Assembly: GCF_051622035.1 (NCBI RefSeq)
Contig: NC_135360.1
Location: 10,468,001 to 10,532,000, forward strand
DNA: 64,000 nt
Reading direction: 5' to 3'
Source: Arctopsyche grandis
Taxonomy: Eukaryota; Arthropoda; Insecta; Trichoptera; Hydropsychidae
Each line of letters begins with the position of its first letter. Position 1 is the stretch's first letter. The translations under genes were made by a program, and so were the position numbers. Shown here one piece after another: positions 11,235 through 24,200 of the stretch. Under the pieces are notes generated by a model that saw only the letters and a program-made list of their open reading frames with translations, was not told the DNA's origin and ran no database searches.

Positions 11235-14200
11235 ATGGCCAACAACGGCCATATTGTGTTGCTCTTTTGCGTCTTCCTGCTGGTAGGATCCACTCACGCT
11301 GGTAAGTTCCATACTAAAATTATCCAAGTGTATTGCTTCAGTGTGAAAATATTAGTGTTAATTTTACTTTTGGATTTATATATCAAATTCAGAATGATTT
11401 TTCGAAGTTGAAAACTTCTTATGTGCTTGGAGCTAAAATTAATAATTTAGTGTACTTACGTACTTTAAACTAAAAGTAGCAGTTGGAATCAATTAATTCA
11501 ATATGATAATTCTGAATTGTTGAAATATGTTAAAAAGCAGTTAAATTTAGCTTCTTTAGTTTTAAATTGCTGTAATTTAGCCTTACTTTTGAATAATATG
11601 TGTACATATATACTACATGGAATTCTTTCAATTTAATGATTTATAATATTAAATGTTATATTATTTTTAATTTTAAAATTATTTTAATTTTAAATAGAAA
11701 TTATACGATTTAAGGTATGTTCATACCTATCCAGCACGACCCGTATCCTGCAGGTGTCCTGCAAGTATTCTTTGGTACATTATATGGACGTATTCATACT
11801 CCATTCGCGCATGCGCATTTACGCATTCATGCGCGTCCATATATAATGTACTAAAGAATACTGTCCGTACTTGCAGGATACTTGCAGGATTCGGGTCGTG
11901 CTGGATAGGTATGAACAGACCTTTAATTTATGTAAGAATATCAACTAAATTTACAACGCATTTTAACTTTATATGCATAAATGCATTGTTGCGTTAAAAA
12001 ACATAATTATCATAATTTTTGTTTTTATTTCGGTAAGCTAGTGATTTATTAAATATTTCAATTTTCACATTGTAAGTTTTATGAAAATTATGTTTTATAT
12101 AAAAATCTACAAAATCAATAAATGAAAAATTATCTCATTTATGGTTATTACATAACAGTTTTTGAACAATAGTAAATACTTACATATAATTTATCATTAT
12201 CACAAAATTATAAATTTCTCTTATGCACTCGTGAACTTGAACCAAAGGTTAAAGTCCCACAAAACTCAGAAAGTACTTATCTAATATTCCCCATTCATTG
12301 CTTGCAGTGTTTATCAAATAAAATTGCACACATTTTTATATATGTATATCCTTTTTCGATATACTTTTTGAAATTCTCTCGAAGGTATTGAGTTTCCACA
12401 CTGGATAATGTTTTATTTCTGAAGAAATCATAAATTTCATTTGGAAAATTCAAGTTGTTTTTATTATTATAAATTGTTATCATTTCAACCATCAACATCC
12501 AGTGTCCCATGACAGTAGAGTGAGCATCGGTCCTTCGTCAATTGATGCATTTTTATGGCTAACTGCTTGATTGTTAATCTTCGTTCCCCATCAAACAAAT
12601 TACCATCAACTTCCCGTGCCTTCATGAGCACCGGCTCATGGTTTGACAATAACGGACTTTCAACTATTTATAATAATATTACATAAATATTTCATTTTCT
12701 ATTTTAAACATTCGATCATTCCTATTTATTATTTTCATCTTAACGGCTGTATTGAAAATGATTAAATTATCACTATATACATATATTAGACAATAAAGAA
12801 ACACATTTAATAAATAATCTTAATCTCATTGAGAAGCAATATTTAAATTTTTTCTATGCATGAATATAGATAAGTCGCAGTTTCATATCTAATGAATATT
12901 TAATTTGTATTGTCTCCAAAATATTTACACTTTGGAGATGATTTATTTCGTTGACTGTTTCATTGGAAGATTATACATATATGTAATACAATATGTTCAT
13001 ATATTTTTTTATTTAAACAAGTGGGACACTCTGTTGTCTTTGTTTCAATTGAACAATTCTACTGATCATAAATAATTGACCAATCTTTCTATTAGTAAAT
13101 CGGTTTGTTTTTAATCTATATTTAAATTGTATATTTTGATTTTTTAGTCTCGTCTATATGCTTTTTAGCATTTATTTAAATACATTAGTAATAAAAATAT
13201 TACATATACATAATGTGAAATAGCCGTATACATACATACTTTCAAATTAATCATATCTTGACACGTTGACCCTGGGTATGATATGCATACATATGTACAT
13301 ATGTATGCAAGTAAAATTAATAAGATAAGATGACACTATATTAAACAAATTATTATTTGACTCGTTAATATATACATTATCAGTGCAGTTATCAAAATTT
13401 TATTTATAAGTAATACAAATGCTAATATATATTTTTAATCATTCTTTCAGATAAATGTAGCGCTGGTTGCCATGGAAGTAAGTAAATTTTTATCTTTGTT
13501 TCGTTAAAATTAATTTTAAAATTAACTTAACGATTTATTTTGTTTTTTATTTATATTTATAGCATCACCGCCCGTTGGAGGATTTTTATTAGGCACAGCT
13601 TACACATACTCAATTGAGGGAAACGCAAAGGTGCAATTATCGGGTACCGATCGTCAAGAAACCAGCGTTAAATTGGCAGCTGAGGCTGTAGTATCTGGTC
13701 TTGGAAACTGTGCTAATCTTCTAAAAATTACAAATTTGAAAATTACCAGTCCTGATGGCACCGTATGTACATTTTCAAAATTTACAATATGTTTTTACTA
13801 TTTTCCTACTACGTTCAGAAATATTCTAATTGTTCAAAATGTTTTATAGGTGTATCAAAAGCCCAAAAACGTGGAGAAACCCGTTCGGTTTACTCTGCAA
13901 GATGGAGTTCTTGGATCTGACATCTGTGCCGAACAAGGCGATACTTTTGCATCGCTTAACATCAAGAGGGCCATTCTGTCCATGCTACAAACTGCCAACA
14001 AATACAACACTGAGGTAAATTCAATCACTATTTTGGTTCAAACCAGTTGATTGGAGTTATATGAACATTTTAAATACTTTATAGGTTGATGTTTTCGGAG
14101 TGTGTCCGACATCATTTAAAGTGCGCAAGGATGCTGGTGCTGTGGTGGTGAGCAAATATAGAGATCTCAATTCTTGTGCTCACAGAGAACAAGGAAAGCA

Positions 14201-16845
14201 TGATTTAATCAATACCATCTACAATCCAAATGCCGTAAGTACTATTTCTATCAACTCAATTATTAAAAAAAAAAAAAAAATCACACTACTGTAAATATCG
14301 TTATTAACAATATTTTGTTGAACTTCAATAGTTAATAGCCGACAATTTTATCCCAATTACATATTTTTATAATACACTATGTACACGACTTTCAAGTATT
14401 GAAACTATTTTAGGAAATCAAATCCACCAATGTTTTGGATTCAAATCTGAGAGTTGAAACTTTCATCAAAAATGGAGTCGTAGAAAAATCTGAAGCTATT
14501 GAAGATTACTTGTACATGCCATTTTCTACCGGTTCTTCTGGTGCTAAAGCACAAGTTACAACAAAATTGCAACTGAAAGATAGCAAACACGGTTACAACA
14601 TTCAAGGTAATATGATGTCTAGTACATATATTTCATATAATATGTACATTTTGTTGATATTAGATTGCTAATTAATTTTTATGTCAATTACAGCCAGTTG
14701 TGTGCAGCCTTATACTATCATTTTTGAAAATCCTCACCCCACAAACACCGATTATAGCAACATCAATAACATCCAGTTGGCTTTGAAGACAGCATCTCAA
14801 TCGTTGGGAAACAAAGTTGGTAGCAAGTCTGCTTCCATATTTGTTGGATTAATAAGGATTCTGAGAACATCCAGCAAGAGCGATATCCAGAGCGTTTACA
14901 ATCAAATTAAAGGCGGATCATCTGTAAAGGATAACAACCTTACTAGGTAAGAAATAATGTAGAAAAAATAACAATAAATGAGAAAAAAGGACTTTTATAT
15001 CCATCATAAAACTCTATAATTTTCAATAGGAGGGTATTTTTGGATGCTCTATTCCGAGCTGGAACTGGTGACGCAATTGAAGTATCTATCGATCTACTGA
15101 ACAGCAAGGAGCTCAATATCTTAGAACAAAGATTAGCTTTAATTTCTTTGGCAACCGTGAGACACGCTACCTCTAGCTCTATCAAAGCTACAATTGTAAG
15201 AAAATTAACTACAAACGATTTGAGGATATTCTTATTTTAATATTGAAATGGTATTTAACAAATAAAAAATAATATTTAGAAACTTTTGGACGTTCCGAAT
15301 CTTCCGGATACTGTGTATTTGGGTGTTGGAGCTCTAGCCGGAGCTTATTGCAGAGATCATACCTGCCACGGAGAAACATCACAAGATGAAAATATTGCTG
15401 CATTATCCAACAAGCTAGCAAGCAAACTTGGCAACTGCAAAGCTAATACCAAAAAAGCTGAAAATTCGGTATGTGGCTTTGAAACATAGATCTAGTCTAT
15501 ATGTATAATATATAAATCATGAAATATTCTGTAATATTTTATAAAAATTTCAGATAGTATATGCTCTGAAAGGTATTAAGAACATTCACCATTTGGAAGA
15601 CTCTATTGTTGCAAAACTAGCATCGTGTGCTTCTGATATATCTGTCAAACCTAGAGTGCGAGTAGCTGCTTTGGAAACCTTCTCTGCTGACCCTTGTATT
15701 AAACAAGTAAATAATATTTATATACAAATATGTATGCATTCACGAATACTGATACAAATATTTTATTTATAATTCACACATTTCCAATTTCAGCTGAAAG
15801 CTACAGCTTTGGCCATTCTTAAAGACAGACAACAAGATTCTGAAATAAGAATCAAAGCATACTTGGCTTTGTTAGATTGCCCCTGTGCTAGAGTCGCTGG
15901 AGAATTGAAAACCTTACTCAACGATGAACCAATATATCAAGGTAAATCTTATTAATTGAATATTTTATGTTTAAATTAAATATTCACGTTTTTAATGTAA
16001 TATTTACGTTTTTAAACAGTCGGAGCTTTCATTTCATCATCACTTCGAAATATCAGAGCATCTGCAAATCCATCGAGAGCAGCTGCTAAACAACATTTTG
16101 GACTTATCTATCCTAAAAAACAATATCCATTTGATGTCAGGTGAGCATTTGCAATTTAATCACTTTATTCAGAGATACGGTAAAATTATTTTAAATATTC
16201 CATAATTGTTACCATCATAATTATTGATTTATAATGCAAGTACATATATAGGATTTTCCTGTATATTATCTGACATTGTTTAAAATATTCACATTTATAT
16301 AATATGTATATTATATAAAAGAGATAAAAAAGTCCATTCAATTGCCAATTACATGCAAATAATAGTCTTATTTATAACGAAACTTTAAATTTTATTAAAT
16401 TCATGCATTTTATTTTACTTATAGGAGGTACTCCCAGAATTTCGAATTCAGCTATGAATATGACATGCTCGGAATTGGTTCAGTCGTCGATGCAAATGTA
16501 ATCTATTCGCAAAACTCATTTTTACCACGATCTGGAAATTTAAACTTGACTACTGAATTGTTTGGCAGGAATGTAAATCTAATTGAGGTAAAACTAATTA
16601 ATATTATGAAATAACGTTTTTATACAAATTCATAATAAAATGTGTACATACAACTGATGTTTATTTCTATTAAATAGTTGGGATATCGCCAAGGTAATCT
16701 GGATAGAGTGTTTGAAGAATACTTTGGACCTCAAGGTGAAATTAATACACATACACCTCAAGAAATTTACAAGGGTGTGAAAAAATCTACTTTAAGTATT
16801 TTCGATAAAATAAAGCAAAGAATGCAGGGTACAAGAGGTAAACGA
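11235..16845 (+). other. apolpp: apoLp-II part of the precursor (LLTP lipid-transfer module)
   Basis: Exons 1-14 up to the RGKR motif code the mature apoLp-II, residues 23-721 (about 78 kDa expected for this family). Visible features are the N-terminal Cys-containing start (DKCSAGCHG), the LGTAYTYSIEG strand typical of vitellogenin-N, the helical superhelix in exons 7-12 with repeated patterns such as RVRVAALETFSADPC and RIKAYLALLDCPCARVAGEL, and the beta region beginning FEFSYEYDMLG in exon 13. In this family the module forms the lipid cavity that microsomal transfer protein also shares. The RGKR codons are at 16834-16845, and cleavage would leave S722 at the start of apoLp-I. Confidence 0.88.
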
Positions 16846-19800
16846 AGCGTACTTCAAGCTACCAACGTTTTCGGAAAACAGGTTCGTATATATTTTTAAA
16901 TTTACTGTCTATCGATTTATGTTTTGATTTTCTATAAAATTTATTTTATTTATTTTTTTAGTTGAAGACTGATATTGAAGGTTATAATGGCAATGTTGAT
17001 TTGGACATATTTGTAAAGTCGTTTGGTTCTGAAGTACTCTTCTTGTCTTTCGGAGACGAAAAAACAAATTCGATTGAATCTCTCATTGATAGATTCTTTG
17101 ATTTTGTTGATAGTGGTGTAACTGATGCTAAGCAATTCAATGTAAATATAATTTAAGACATGATATAACATACAATGAAGAAACAATCAGGATGCTTAAC
17201 ATTGTTTTATTTTTAGCATGAAATCCGCAATAACATGTTGTTGATGGACTCCGAGTTAGCTTTCCCCACATCAACAGGTTTCGCTTTGAAATTGAACTCT
17301 GAAATTGCTTCCACCAGTAGATTGCAGTTTGACGGAATTGTTGATTTAAGACAAATAATGAATGATCCTAAAAACTCAAAAATTGATTTTACATTTGTAC
17401 CTAGGTATGTAAATATCATAAAATATATTAAATGAATCTATTATTTATTTCAACAAATTCACTGCATTTTGACTATTTTTCAGCGCTAATGTTGAAGCTA
17501 CTGGCACCCTCATGATTGACGCTGAAGTCATATCTACTGGACTAAAAGTGACTTCATCCCTTCACACTTCCACTGGAACCCATATTATTGCCAAGGTAAA
17601 TATTTTCCAGATTTTTTATGATTCTAAACTAAATAATCATTCATATTAACTCTCATAATTATTTTCATTGCAGTTACAAGACAATGGTAAAGGTTTTGAC
17701 ATACAACTTGGTTTACCAGTTGATAAGCAGGAATTGATCACTGCAGATCATGAGATTGTATTCGTTACTAGAGTCAAAGGACATCAAGAAAGTTTGAAAG
17801 ATATCAAATTTGACACTTCAAACAGGTAAATATATTGTTGAAAGAAGATTTGTATGTTCATATGTATATTGATGGTGTAAAATCAATAAAATTACGATTT
17901 TTTTTAAATAATATTTACAGGTATCAGTTTTCTGGTTGCTTTGATCAGCTCGCCAGCGCCACTGGACTGACGTTTTGCAGTGATATTTTCATTCCATGGA
18001 ACCCATCCAATGATACGAAAACTAACAAAAAGAACATCGACACAATTGCACGTGGACCTCTCAGTGGTCCTGTCAAATTCGCTGTTCGTTTGGAGAAAGA
18101 AGACTTGAATGGCTTCCACATTGTTGGAGCGTACAACGACAAAAAAGAATCAGAAAAAGCATTTGATATCACCCTAGAAGCTAAAGGTAATTTTGGTAAT
18201 ATTAAACTATTTTATTAATAGTTGATGAATGTCAGACGTTTCACTCTTTCGAATTGTATTTCAGGTTCCAAAAAGAACCGAAAAGTTTCATTTTCGGTCA
18301 ATTCTATAAACAAAGAAGAAATCCGTTCCCTTAAATTGGCTTTGACTTCACCTGGTAAGCGAATGGAAGCAGAAGCAACTATGATGAATTCTGAAGTTGA
18401 AAAGTCTATCATGGCCAAATTTACTGATAGCGAAGTAGAATATTTGGCTAAACTTGGAGTAGCCATATCTGGAAATTCAGCCAAGCAAATTTACAAACCT
18501 TTGCTTCAGTATAAACTCCCAGAAAGTGCAGAACCAGTAATTTCTGCTGAAGGTAAATATCAGAATACATATGTACGTACATATATAAATGCAATATATA
18601 AATTCCAATTTAATTATACCACACAGGTTCCATCGTAAAGTCTGTTACTGGAAAAGCTGTCAGGTTGACTTCTAACAATCTTTGCTTGGTTGCTAACGGC
18701 AAAAGAATCTCAATCGATGGTTGGTGGCAATCTGAAGGTCAAAACGGTCAAACTGATTTGAAATTTTTATTTGATCAATCCAAAGTCACTGTTGCTGGAA
18801 AATATCAAAGTAATGAAAATTCACAGAAGAGCAACTGGGAGGTTCACAACACTTTCAACCCTAATCTTGATTTCAAGCTTGACATTGCATCTGTTTTTAA
18901 AGATGGCACGGTAATTTGAAAGATAAACAATTATATTTATTTTTTATTTTATTTATATATAATACATAAGTACATGTACTTAATAATTAAATATGTTTAT
19001 AGAGAGTATGTGACATCGTTTTGGTTCATGGACCAGCTGAGAAATCTAAAATTAACAAAATCGTTTATCACAGTAGTATCAAAGCCGAAAGTATGGATGA
19101 TTTAGATCAAATTGATTTCCATTTCAAAAATCAGTGTAAGTTTACATTCTATTTAATAATGTTTCATAAAAAGAGTGAGTTAAGTTTCACTTAAAATTGT
19201 ACGAATTAGTGCGATAACGTTGACTTCTTTTTTAGTCAATTATCCTCTGTGGCAAATCGAATTTAAAACTGATACTGAAATCAAACCTAAAAAGTTCAAA
19301 ACTGACAATTCTGCTAAATACGAAACATCATCAGCTGTTTTTGAATTGGACCTCCAAAAAGACATGAAAACTGCAAATGACTTCTATGGAAAATTTGAGG
19401 TAAATCAAGTTAACTAGTTAAAAATAAAAATATTTCAAAACTAAAATATAATAAATTTATGATTACATTTATCTTTTCAGACCAAAGTGAACGAAAAGGG
19501 AATGGGAGCCGAGCTTAAATTCGAAGTGACTGGAGAAGACAAAGGCAAATTTGTGAGCAAACTCAATTTATATCCAGGTGGAAAGCACGAAGCCTCTGGT
19601 ACTGTTAATTACCACATGGTCACCGATGACACAAATATTGGATGCACTCTTAAATATAAACACTCGAATAAACCCGAAGAGTTCAAGTTGGTGGATTAAA
19701 TAACAAAAATATATTTTTTTATCGTTTGAATTTTGATAAAATGATTTATATTTTGTTCATTTCAGATTTGATACAGCTTTGGTGATGAATCCAAAATTAT

Positions 19801-21137
19801 TCCAAACTTATACAAAAATTTCGATTGGATCTACTGATTTTCTAGACGTCTTATTGAAAACAACCAAGGAACCAGTACCATCAGGCAATTTGAGACTTAT
19901 ACTGAAAGACTTTGTTAAAAGTGAAGGACAGTTCAAAGTGAACGATCAAGACAAAAAAGGAAACGGAGTGTTGCTTATCCATTTCCTTAAGGTTAATTTG
20001 AGTTTTAGCTTAACTTAATTTGTTAAGTAAAATTCCACGAGCAGTTAAATTTATTACATATATTTTTGTTATAGGCCAACAGAAAAATTAAATTTGATAA
20101 TAACTTCCTGATTTTTAAGCCTCAATACAATGTAAATGTTGATATTTATTATGATTACGAAAAAGATAATTCCAAGAAAATGACTTTCACCACCATTAAT
20201 AAATGTCATGACAACACTGTTGACTCTAAGTAAATAAACCAAGAACATTTGTATTTTCAATCAATTATTCAATATAAAAGATATTTTTGAATAATTCTTT
20301 TTTTCATTTCAGATCCTCATTTTCATATGAAGATCAGAAAATTGATTTTGCCATCAAAGGTGACATCGCTTTTACAGATGGAGCATTTTTCAGCGGCAAA
20401 CAAAATTTCCTCAGTACTTTAAGTCATTCCAATGGACAATCAATTTCATGGAAACTTGATAGGCAAATGGACTGTAATGACGATTTCACAGTAAATATAA
20501 TTTTATATTTTAAAATTATAGTTTGAGAAATTTATAAGAAATTTTTTTTCATGCATCTTTTTCATTTGCACAGATTGGTCAAATCGATTCTCAAATGACT
20601 TATATTCCAAATAAAAATAGTAAACCATTCAAATTAAATCAACAAGGAAAAATTACCACCCAAAATAAAATTGATTTTGAAGAGCATTTGACATTTACGA
20701 AACCTTCCGGAGAAGACTTACACTTCAAAGCAGCTATTCAACGTAACGAAAAGGACAAAAGGTCTTTGTATGATCACCAGGTACTATTCGTAATTTTATA
20801 TTTTTTCTAGAGCTATCTTTATTACATATAAATAAATATTTTTTTGTTTATAATTTTAATATTATATGATTTATGGAACGAATGCATATACAGATTTTAT
20901 AATACATGTATGTATATGTTTAATACTTTTAGATTGAATTGTCAGGAGCTTTGGTACCACACACTATGACCTCATCTGGTTCATTAGATATGAGCGATGA
21001 TGACAATGATCAAATCATTGATATGAAATACAGGATTAAATCTACTTACGGTCCTAAATGTGCTCTTGATGGTTCTGGAAAATTAAACTTTGACTTCAGA
21101 GACGGTGTTGATAATGTGTAAGTATTCATTTTTTTTA

Positions 21138-21203
<66 letters not shown>

Positions 21204-24200
21204 TTATTTATAAACGTCTAAATTTTATAATATTAATCTTTAGATATGAGAATGAAGTTGACGCCACACTTACTTTACCATTTGAAAAATTCCAAAATAT
21301 CAAGTTTGTTTTGTGTGACAAATATTCGGAACCTAAAGAGAAAACTCATTTGGAAGTAAGTTCATAATTATATCAAAATATTTATAAGTGAATTAATTAC
21401 AAATTAATAAAACAACAAGCAATAAATATTTTCTCAAAATTTTAATTTTTTAAATTAATATAAAAATTTTCTGATGCTCATTTTAGGGAGAAACTACTCT
21501 CACGGCTCATGTCAATGCTGATTCTTATAAATACGATGTAAATTGGTTAATAGGAGACAATATTGGAAAAGGAAAACTTTTTATTCAAGTACCAGGCCAC
21601 GATAAATTCTTGATTCAAACTAATTTTAAGAAAGAGGACGAAGAAGGTAAACATATTTATTCATTTAAACAATGTTCAGTCAAATATGATTTTAATTTAA
21701 ATTTCGTTGTTCAGGAAAACCATTGAAATACAACAATGAATTGAGCGCCGAATATGGAGGTAACCAAAAGTTTGCTTATACTGTGGTCGGGCAACACCAA
21801 CCTAAAGAAAGTGGAAATGTTATCATTAACTTGGAATTACCCTCCAATTTCAAAAACGCTAAGACTGTCAAGTATGATATGAAATATAAGGTACATAATA
21901 TTTAATGATTTTGTGTTGGTATTAAAATCATAGATTGCTTTAATGATGATTATATTTTCATATTATAAATTAATCTAAAAATGGATAAATTGCAGAGAAC
22001 TGGCAGCGATTTCATGGCGGCAGATTATATTGTTGATGTAGATGGAAAGAAATATACGCTGAATAGTATTGTTGATATGACAAATCCTAATACACCATTG
22101 ATTGAATTCAAGGGAACATCACCGACAGCAAAACCATATAGGTAATAGACTTTTTCTATTAATAATTTTTTAACTACATATGTACATCTACATAAAATGA
22201 ATGATTATTTATTTGTTTATCTATTGTGCAAATCTATAGTTTACAATTTAGAACCACTAGCTTAACTCAAATTGGATTTGTTTCACAGATTCTATGTTAA
22301 AGCAGACGCTTTAGACAAAAATGCAGTAAATGCTGATGCTAAAATGGAGAATATTGGAAAATTCAATTTGGACATGCGTATCAATGCTATGTTGCAATCA
22401 GCTGATGAATTTAGAGTCAAAGTTGACATAGATTGCGAAACGTTGAATTTGAAGAAGATTCAATTTGAGGCCATCAACGAAGGAGAAAGCAAGGGTGCAA
22501 AGAAAATCCGTTTCTCGGCAAAGGAAAATAATAAGGAGGTTTTGTCTGGAAGGTACCACAACTCCAATGATTTTTCAATCACAATTTATTTAAGTGTTTT
22601 ATCACAATGTTTATATGATACATTGAAACATTTGTTTTATTAGCACAACTTATCAAAATAGACAAGAAGGTGGAAAATTCATCATGGAAGGATCTGGATC
22701 GTACAAACTTCGCGATCAACAAAAATCTACTAGCTTCAAATACATTAGAGACAAACTTTCTGAAGGAAACGAGAAAGGAGTTGAGGTATTTAAAAGTTTT
22801 TTGAAGGATAAATATCCATTTTGATTTCAATAACAAATGCTTACTGCTTTTTTTATGACTCACAGGTATTCTTTAATGTCGCTTTGGGTGAAAAGAGCAC
22901 GGTTATTGAGTATAAAAATACCAATCTCGCATATAAATTTTCATCAGCATATTGTGAAGAAAAGAAACAGTGCGCTCACATTGACATCAATAATAAATTA
23001 GATACATCAGGTAAAACGATGAATGATTTCTCAATTATTTTTATGAATATATTTATATTTCATAACATTACACTGTCTATTTCCAATCAATTATAATTAT
23101 TTGTATGTAATTTTTTAGCGGTAGATCGTTTTATGCATAATCTTCAAGTTTCGGTCGATTTGAGAAAATTAGGATTCGTTCCTGAATTTGGTCTCCAAAC
23201 TGCAACTGATTGGGAGAGGACTCGTCTTCCAACTCACACGTTCGATGTGCATCTTAATTTGGATAAATCAAAATATCATACACAAGCTTATGCCAAGCCT
23301 GTTAAAGGAAGTAAGTTTTAAGTGAGAACAGTCGTCAAAATAATGTCCATTTCAATTTTTCTTTAATCATTTTATTATTATTTTAGATTACATGACAGCT
23401 TACACTATGACTCTTCCACATCGCATAATATCTTTGGAATCATCAACCACATACTCGGATGTTGATTCCAAAAAACTTCCTTTCCCATTCCAACATGAAA
23501 TTGCTCTTTATTTGAACAAAAATGTTGACCCACAATCGAAAAGCATGCTGAAAGTTAACGCTGATATTCAACGCACACCTCAGAAATACACCAGTGCCAA
23601 CGCTGAAATCATATTCTCTAATCCCATTCTTGGAAAGGTAATTAATATAGTATAATTTGACATTTTAAAATTATATCCACTGTACATTCATTTCATTTAT
23701 CTATTTTAAACATTTTAGAATCTTAAAATTGCTGGAAAATCTACATATGATGTTCCAACCCATGGTGTTACCGGAGATTTAGTCTTGGATATTTTCAAAA
23801 AAGAATCTCAGAAAATTGTTGTATCTGGTAAATTTTTGCCAGTTTTTGCAGAGGCAGAAAAGCTTGTTAAGTTCGACAGTGAACTCAAAATTAATGGAAA
23901 GGTAGAAAACTTTAAAATGCAAATATTGAAACATATAATCAATAATAAAAAATAGAAATTTCAAATATATTTATTTTATTGAAGGGTCTTGGTTTTGAAG
24001 CGGCATTCGTCGATAAAGTTCATATCTCTACCGAAAGCTTTATTGTAGATACAAAAGCGATGATGAATTTGGAAAAACAACAAAAAGAAGCTGCCTTCTC
24101 AATAAACTTGAATAAACATCAACAAAAAATACAGGTAAATTATCTACTTAATTATGCATTTTGTTGGTAAAAAATGGAATTACATTGCACATTTTTTTTA

